A stretch of DNA of 7,229 bases from NCBI GenBank assembly GCA_945878745.1, contig CAMDVY010000149.1, positions 1 through 7,229 of the forward strand. The letters are read 5' to 3'. Numbering within the stretch: position 1 is the stretch's first letter; every line of letters starts with the position of its first letter. The stretch comes from Klebsiella pneumoniae (lineage in GTDB: Bacteria > Pseudomonadota > Gammaproteobacteria > Pseudomonadales > Azotimanducaceae). The notes under the pieces were generated by a model. That model saw only the letters and a program-made list of their open reading frames with translations, was not told where the DNA came from and ran no database searches. Shown in pieces: positions 5,455-7,229 of this stretch. Made by a program: the position numbers and the translations under genes.

Positions 5455-5886
5455 TCACTTCTTCTTGCGGGCTCCGACACCCGGCTTCTTCAGATGATAG
5501 GTAAAGGACGCTGCAATGCACTCCGCCAAGGCATCCGTCGAAAGTCCTTCTTCCAGCGAAAAGACCAGCGCCCGATTGCCCTCGAACTCGAAGTCGTTTG
5601 GAAACATCGCTCTGAAAGTTTCAACCAGATTGGTCTGGCAAAGAAAGTACATCGCATAGTGCGACGGGTCTTTCTTTTTCAAATCGATACGAACGGCACA
5701 ACCACTCTTGTTCCGAGGCGTGTAGGCAGGCTCACCCCACTTCAGGGATTCCTCAAGTTCGCCAACACCTTGGGTTGCAGCGGCCGTCTTGAACACGAGC
5801 TCTCTGAGGGCCATGAGTTTGCGGCGTGCTTTCGGCGGGTAAGCGTCGAATTTCGCGGCCACTTCAACACTGGTAAAGGGCTTCAT
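5455..5886 (-). CDS. DUF1801-domain protein
   Basis: A 143-residue cytoplasmic protein with the DUF1801 pattern: an N-terminal helical part (MKPFTSVEVAAKFDAYPP, then a helix with LRELVFKTA), the signature ESLKWGEPAYTP (46-57), a VRIDLKK strand, HYAMYFLC (76-83), and FPNDFEFEGNRALVF (94-108) leading to a closing helix. The tail is basic (ARKKK). Proteins of this fold (YdhG-like) are small and widespread and have no established biochemical activity, though the fold is often described as iron-chaperone-like in eukaryotic frataxin comparisons; I would not rely on that. The ribosome site is weak (GAGAG about 8 bases upstream). It lies 32 bases after the GFA gene and 24 before the VOC gene, all on one strand. 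Confidence 0.85.
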   Translation of the reverse strand: MKPFTSVEVAAKFDAYPPKARRKLMALRELVFKTAAATQGVGELEESLKWGEPAYTPRNKSGCAVRIDLKKKDPSHYAMYFLCQTNLVETFRAMFPNDFEFEGNRALVFSLEEGLSTDALAECIAASFTYHLKKPGVGARKKK

Positions 5887-5918
5887 CTGTATCTCTCGAT
5901 GTCATGTTGAATTCTCGG

Positions 5919-6308
5919 CTAGCCGCCCTCATACGCTGACAATACTGTCCACGTTGGTTTTTCCTTGGCGAAACTCAGCCCAGTCGAGATGAGGTCGTGC
6001 GGGGTTGAGATGCAAGCCAATGCCATATGAACTTCGTTCGGCCACTTGGTGGACCGGAACAGGATGCGGGTTCCGCATTCGGAACAAAACCCTCTCTCCG
6101 ATTCGGCGCTTGAGCGGTACCAGCGAAGCAACGACTCGCCACGGTCCAACGAGAACTCAGGCGTCTTGACGCCAACCCATCCGACCGCTGAAGCACCATG
6201 CGCAATGCGACAGGACTCACACACACATTCCTTGACGAACCTGGGGTGGCCCGCAAAGGAAAATTCAACTGATCGGCACATGCAGGAGCCCGTATACCGC
6301 ATCTTCAT
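5919..6308 (-). CDS. GFA/CENP-V family zinc protein
   Basis: A 129-residue protein with the complete cysteine set of the GFA (glutathione-dependent formaldehyde-activating) family: C9 and C11 in SCMCRSVEF, C28, C30 and C33 in ECVCESCR, and C75 and C78 in RGFCSECGTR. These bind two zinc ions in structurally known members. The founding member was proposed to speed S-hydroxymethylglutathione formation, but most homologues have no proven activity, so formaldehyde chemistry is only a family-level suggestion. The start ATG overlaps the stop of the upstream membrane protein gene as ATGA, which with the weak ribosome site (GAGAAAG) points to translational coupling. The protein is soluble and full length. 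Confidence 0.9.
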   Translation of the reverse strand: MKMRYTGSCMCRSVEFSFAGHPRFVKECVCESCRIAHGASAVGWVGVKTPEFSLDRGESLLRWYRSSAESERGFCSECGTRILFRSTKWPNEVHMALACISTPHDLISTGLSFAKEKPTWTVLSAYEGG

Positions 6309-6670
6309 CTTTCTCGTTCATCAACGTGAAACCTGTGCAAAATGCGGTGTGCGACAGGGGCCAGGACGATTCCTGATACCAGGACCACCGCAAGACCTGA
6401 GTAAAGCGCGTAGAAGCCCGCGAACAACTTGCCGCTTTCTGTCGCTAGTATGTCGACCGGCCCCATTCCGCCCAGCAGCATTGATGCATTCAGAAAGCTG
6501 TCGAGCCAGCTGAGGTGCTCAAGTTTGTGATAGCCAAACATGCCGGCGGCAAACGAGAGCACAATAAAGCCCACTGCAACTCCAGCACTCGCCAACATTC
6601 GGGACACGAATTGTTCTACCGGAAGCAAGGCCTCGCTGTGCTGCTCGAATATGGGGAGGACTTTTTTCAT
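6305..6670 (-). CDS. Small two-TM membrane protein resembling a degenerate ion-channel pore module
   Basis: A 121-residue protein of uncertain function. Two hydrophobic helices are visible, about residues 26-48 and 82-106, separated by a short amphipathic stretch SWLDSFLNASMLLGGMGPVD (54-73), then a GKLFAGFYALYSG segment. This order (helix, re-entrant-like loop, GRLFA-like start of the second helix) is that of the Ion_trans_2 pore of two-TM potassium channels, whose selectivity filter reads TVGYGD; here the equivalent place reads GGMGPVD, so the filter is not conserved. The C-terminus has histidines in APVAHRILHRFH (104-115). An AGGAGA site lies just before the ATG. Its start and stop are both ATGA overlaps with its neighbours, so it is made together with the HERAH protein upstream and the GFA protein downstream. 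A non-channel, pore-derived membrane protein is my best reading; channel activity is doubtful. Confidence 0.75.
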   Translation of the reverse strand: MKKVLPIFEQHSEALLPVEQFVSRMLASAGVAVGFIVLSFAAGMFGYHKLEHLSWLDSFLNASMLLGGMGPVDILATESGKLFAGFYALYSGLAVVLVSGIVLAPVAHRILHRFHVDERER

Positions 6671-7116
6671 GGGTCTCCTAACGTATGTCGCGGCGCGTGA
6701 AGTTCCTTGAGCTGTGCCGCTTCTGATCGAGCGGATACCTCAAAGCGATTGTCCAGGTAGGGGTGGTTTCCCTGAAACCGCTGCAACACGCTCTCCAGGG
6801 GATAGGCGATAAAAAACACCAGCCCCCATTTTTCATATTGAGCGACGTGCGCCCTTTCATGAGCGCGAAGCAGGTTTTGATATTCCTCACTTTGAGCGAT
6901 CACCACATGTCCAAAGGTGATGGCGGCATAGGGGAGACGCGCCAATGCCTCGGTCACCCTTGCGCTTCGTGGACGAAGGGAAATCTCGAGAACACCGCTG
7001 AAGACGTTGACTGTCGCGCCTAACAGGACGGCAATAAAACCCGCAAAAATGCCGAGAGATGTTGCCGGTGAGGCCCAGATGTACTTGATGACTGTGGAAA
7101 AGGATCGCTTGTACAT
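6667..7116 (-). CDS. Membrane-anchored putative HExxH metalloprotein
   Basis: A 149-residue protein with an N-terminal hydrophobic helix (about residues 19-39), then a strand-like FGHVVIAQ (68-75) and the zinc motif HERAHVAQYEKWG (86-98) that matches HExxH with H86, E87 and H90. After a second hydrophobic patch (LVFFIAYPLESVL, 99-111) comes HPYLDNRFEVSAR (118-130); E126 is a candidate third metal ligand, as in gluzincin-type peptidases. I recognise this layout from unnamed proteins in other proteobacteria but know of no studied member, so peptidase activity is inference from the motif. The ATG at 7116 is the first possible start after an in-frame stop at 7129-7131; no strong ribosome site precedes it. 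It is the first gene of the minus-strand cluster and overlaps the next gene by ATGA. Confidence 0.8.
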   Translation of the reverse strand: MYKRSFSTVIKYIWASPATSLGIFAGFIAVLLGATVNVFSGVLEISLRPRSARVTEALARLPYAAITFGHVVIAQSEEYQNLLRAHERAHVAQYEKWGLVFFIAYPLESVLQRFQGNHPYLDNRFEVSARSEAAQLKELHAPRHTLGDP

Positions 7117-7198
7117 CGTCGCCGACTTTCAGGCTCGATTCCAGCAACAGGAAGTCTCTGTCACGTTGTTCACCCTCACACCATCTTGCTGAGCGATC

Positions 7199-7204
7199 AT
7201 CATA
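7199..7204 (-). promoter_or_regulatory. Candidate -10 box upstream of the HERAH gene cluster
   Basis: The minus strand reads TATGAT, a good -10 match, about 80 bases before the ATG at 7116. The expected -35 region (TATAGC at 17 bases spacing) is poor. The stretch 7117-7229 shows no gene I can support, so a promoter or the end of an upstream gene are both possible. Confidence 0.2.
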
Positions 7205-7229
7205 TTCCATCACCACGGTGCGCTATAGA

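Noticed and set aside
5916..5925. 10-bp palindrome CGGCTAGCCG at the GFA stop codon
   Set aside because: It has no loop for a hairpin, overlaps the stop codon, and is short enough to be chance.
7007..7192. 61-codon plus-strand frame near the right edge
   Set aside because: It is mostly antisense to the N-terminal part of the HERAH gene, with no ribosome site or recognisable motif.

Overview
The window reads as an ordinary chromosomal stretch of a moderately GC-rich Gram-negative bacterium, most likely a gammaproteobacterium. This rests on compact genes, strong AGGAGG-type ribosome sites, an acyl-CoA dehydrogenase/quinone-oxidoreductase style of metabolism, and a GTAGGAGCG-type REP-like palindrome pair of the kind common in Pseudomonas and related gammaproteobacteria. 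No rRNA, tRNA, CRISPR array, transposase, integrase or phage gene is visible. The taxonomic guess is inference from sequence style only.

Layout. (1) Positions 1-680, plus strand: the C-terminal end of a formylglycine-generating (sulfatase-maturing) enzyme, overlapped by 4 bases (GTGA) by a complete MAPEG-family membrane protein. (2) 681-1006: a gene-free convergent gap holding a terminator-like hairpin, a short inverted repeat and two copies of a bipartite REP/REPIN-like palindrome. (3) 1007-1546, minus: a flavodoxin-fold NAD(P)H-dependent FMN reductase. (4) 1705-2067, plus: a small membrane-anchored DUF3592-type protein whose ATG is preceded by an in-frame ATG-TAA. (5) 2090-2644, minus: a secreted DUF922-type protein with an HEDGH zinc motif. 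(6) 2785-3747, plus: a zinc-free quinone-oxidoreductase-like MDR enzyme, ending at a perfect 10-bp hairpin shared with the converging acyl-CoA dehydrogenase. (7) 7116 down to 3796, minus strand, six genes in one direction: HERAH putative metalloprotein, two-TM pore-loop-like protein, GFA-family zinc protein, DUF1801 protein, VOC/glyoxalase-fold protein, then (after 102 bp with a candidate promoter) an acyl-CoA dehydrogenase.

How the genes may work together. The first three genes of the minus-strand cluster are chained by two ATGA stop/start overlaps and look translationally coupled; the next two follow at gaps of 32 and 24 bp. Several families present (MAPEG, GFA, VOC, FMN reductase, QOR-like MDR) are commonly linked to glutathione, electrophile or redox chemistry, but no gene here proves a shared pathway. 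The most interesting part is the coupled pair at 6305-7116: an inner-membrane HExxH protein with a small protein that looks like a potassium-channel pore module lacking the selectivity-filter signature. Nothing in the window is a clear defence system or a recognisable new mobile element; the novelty claims below are modest.
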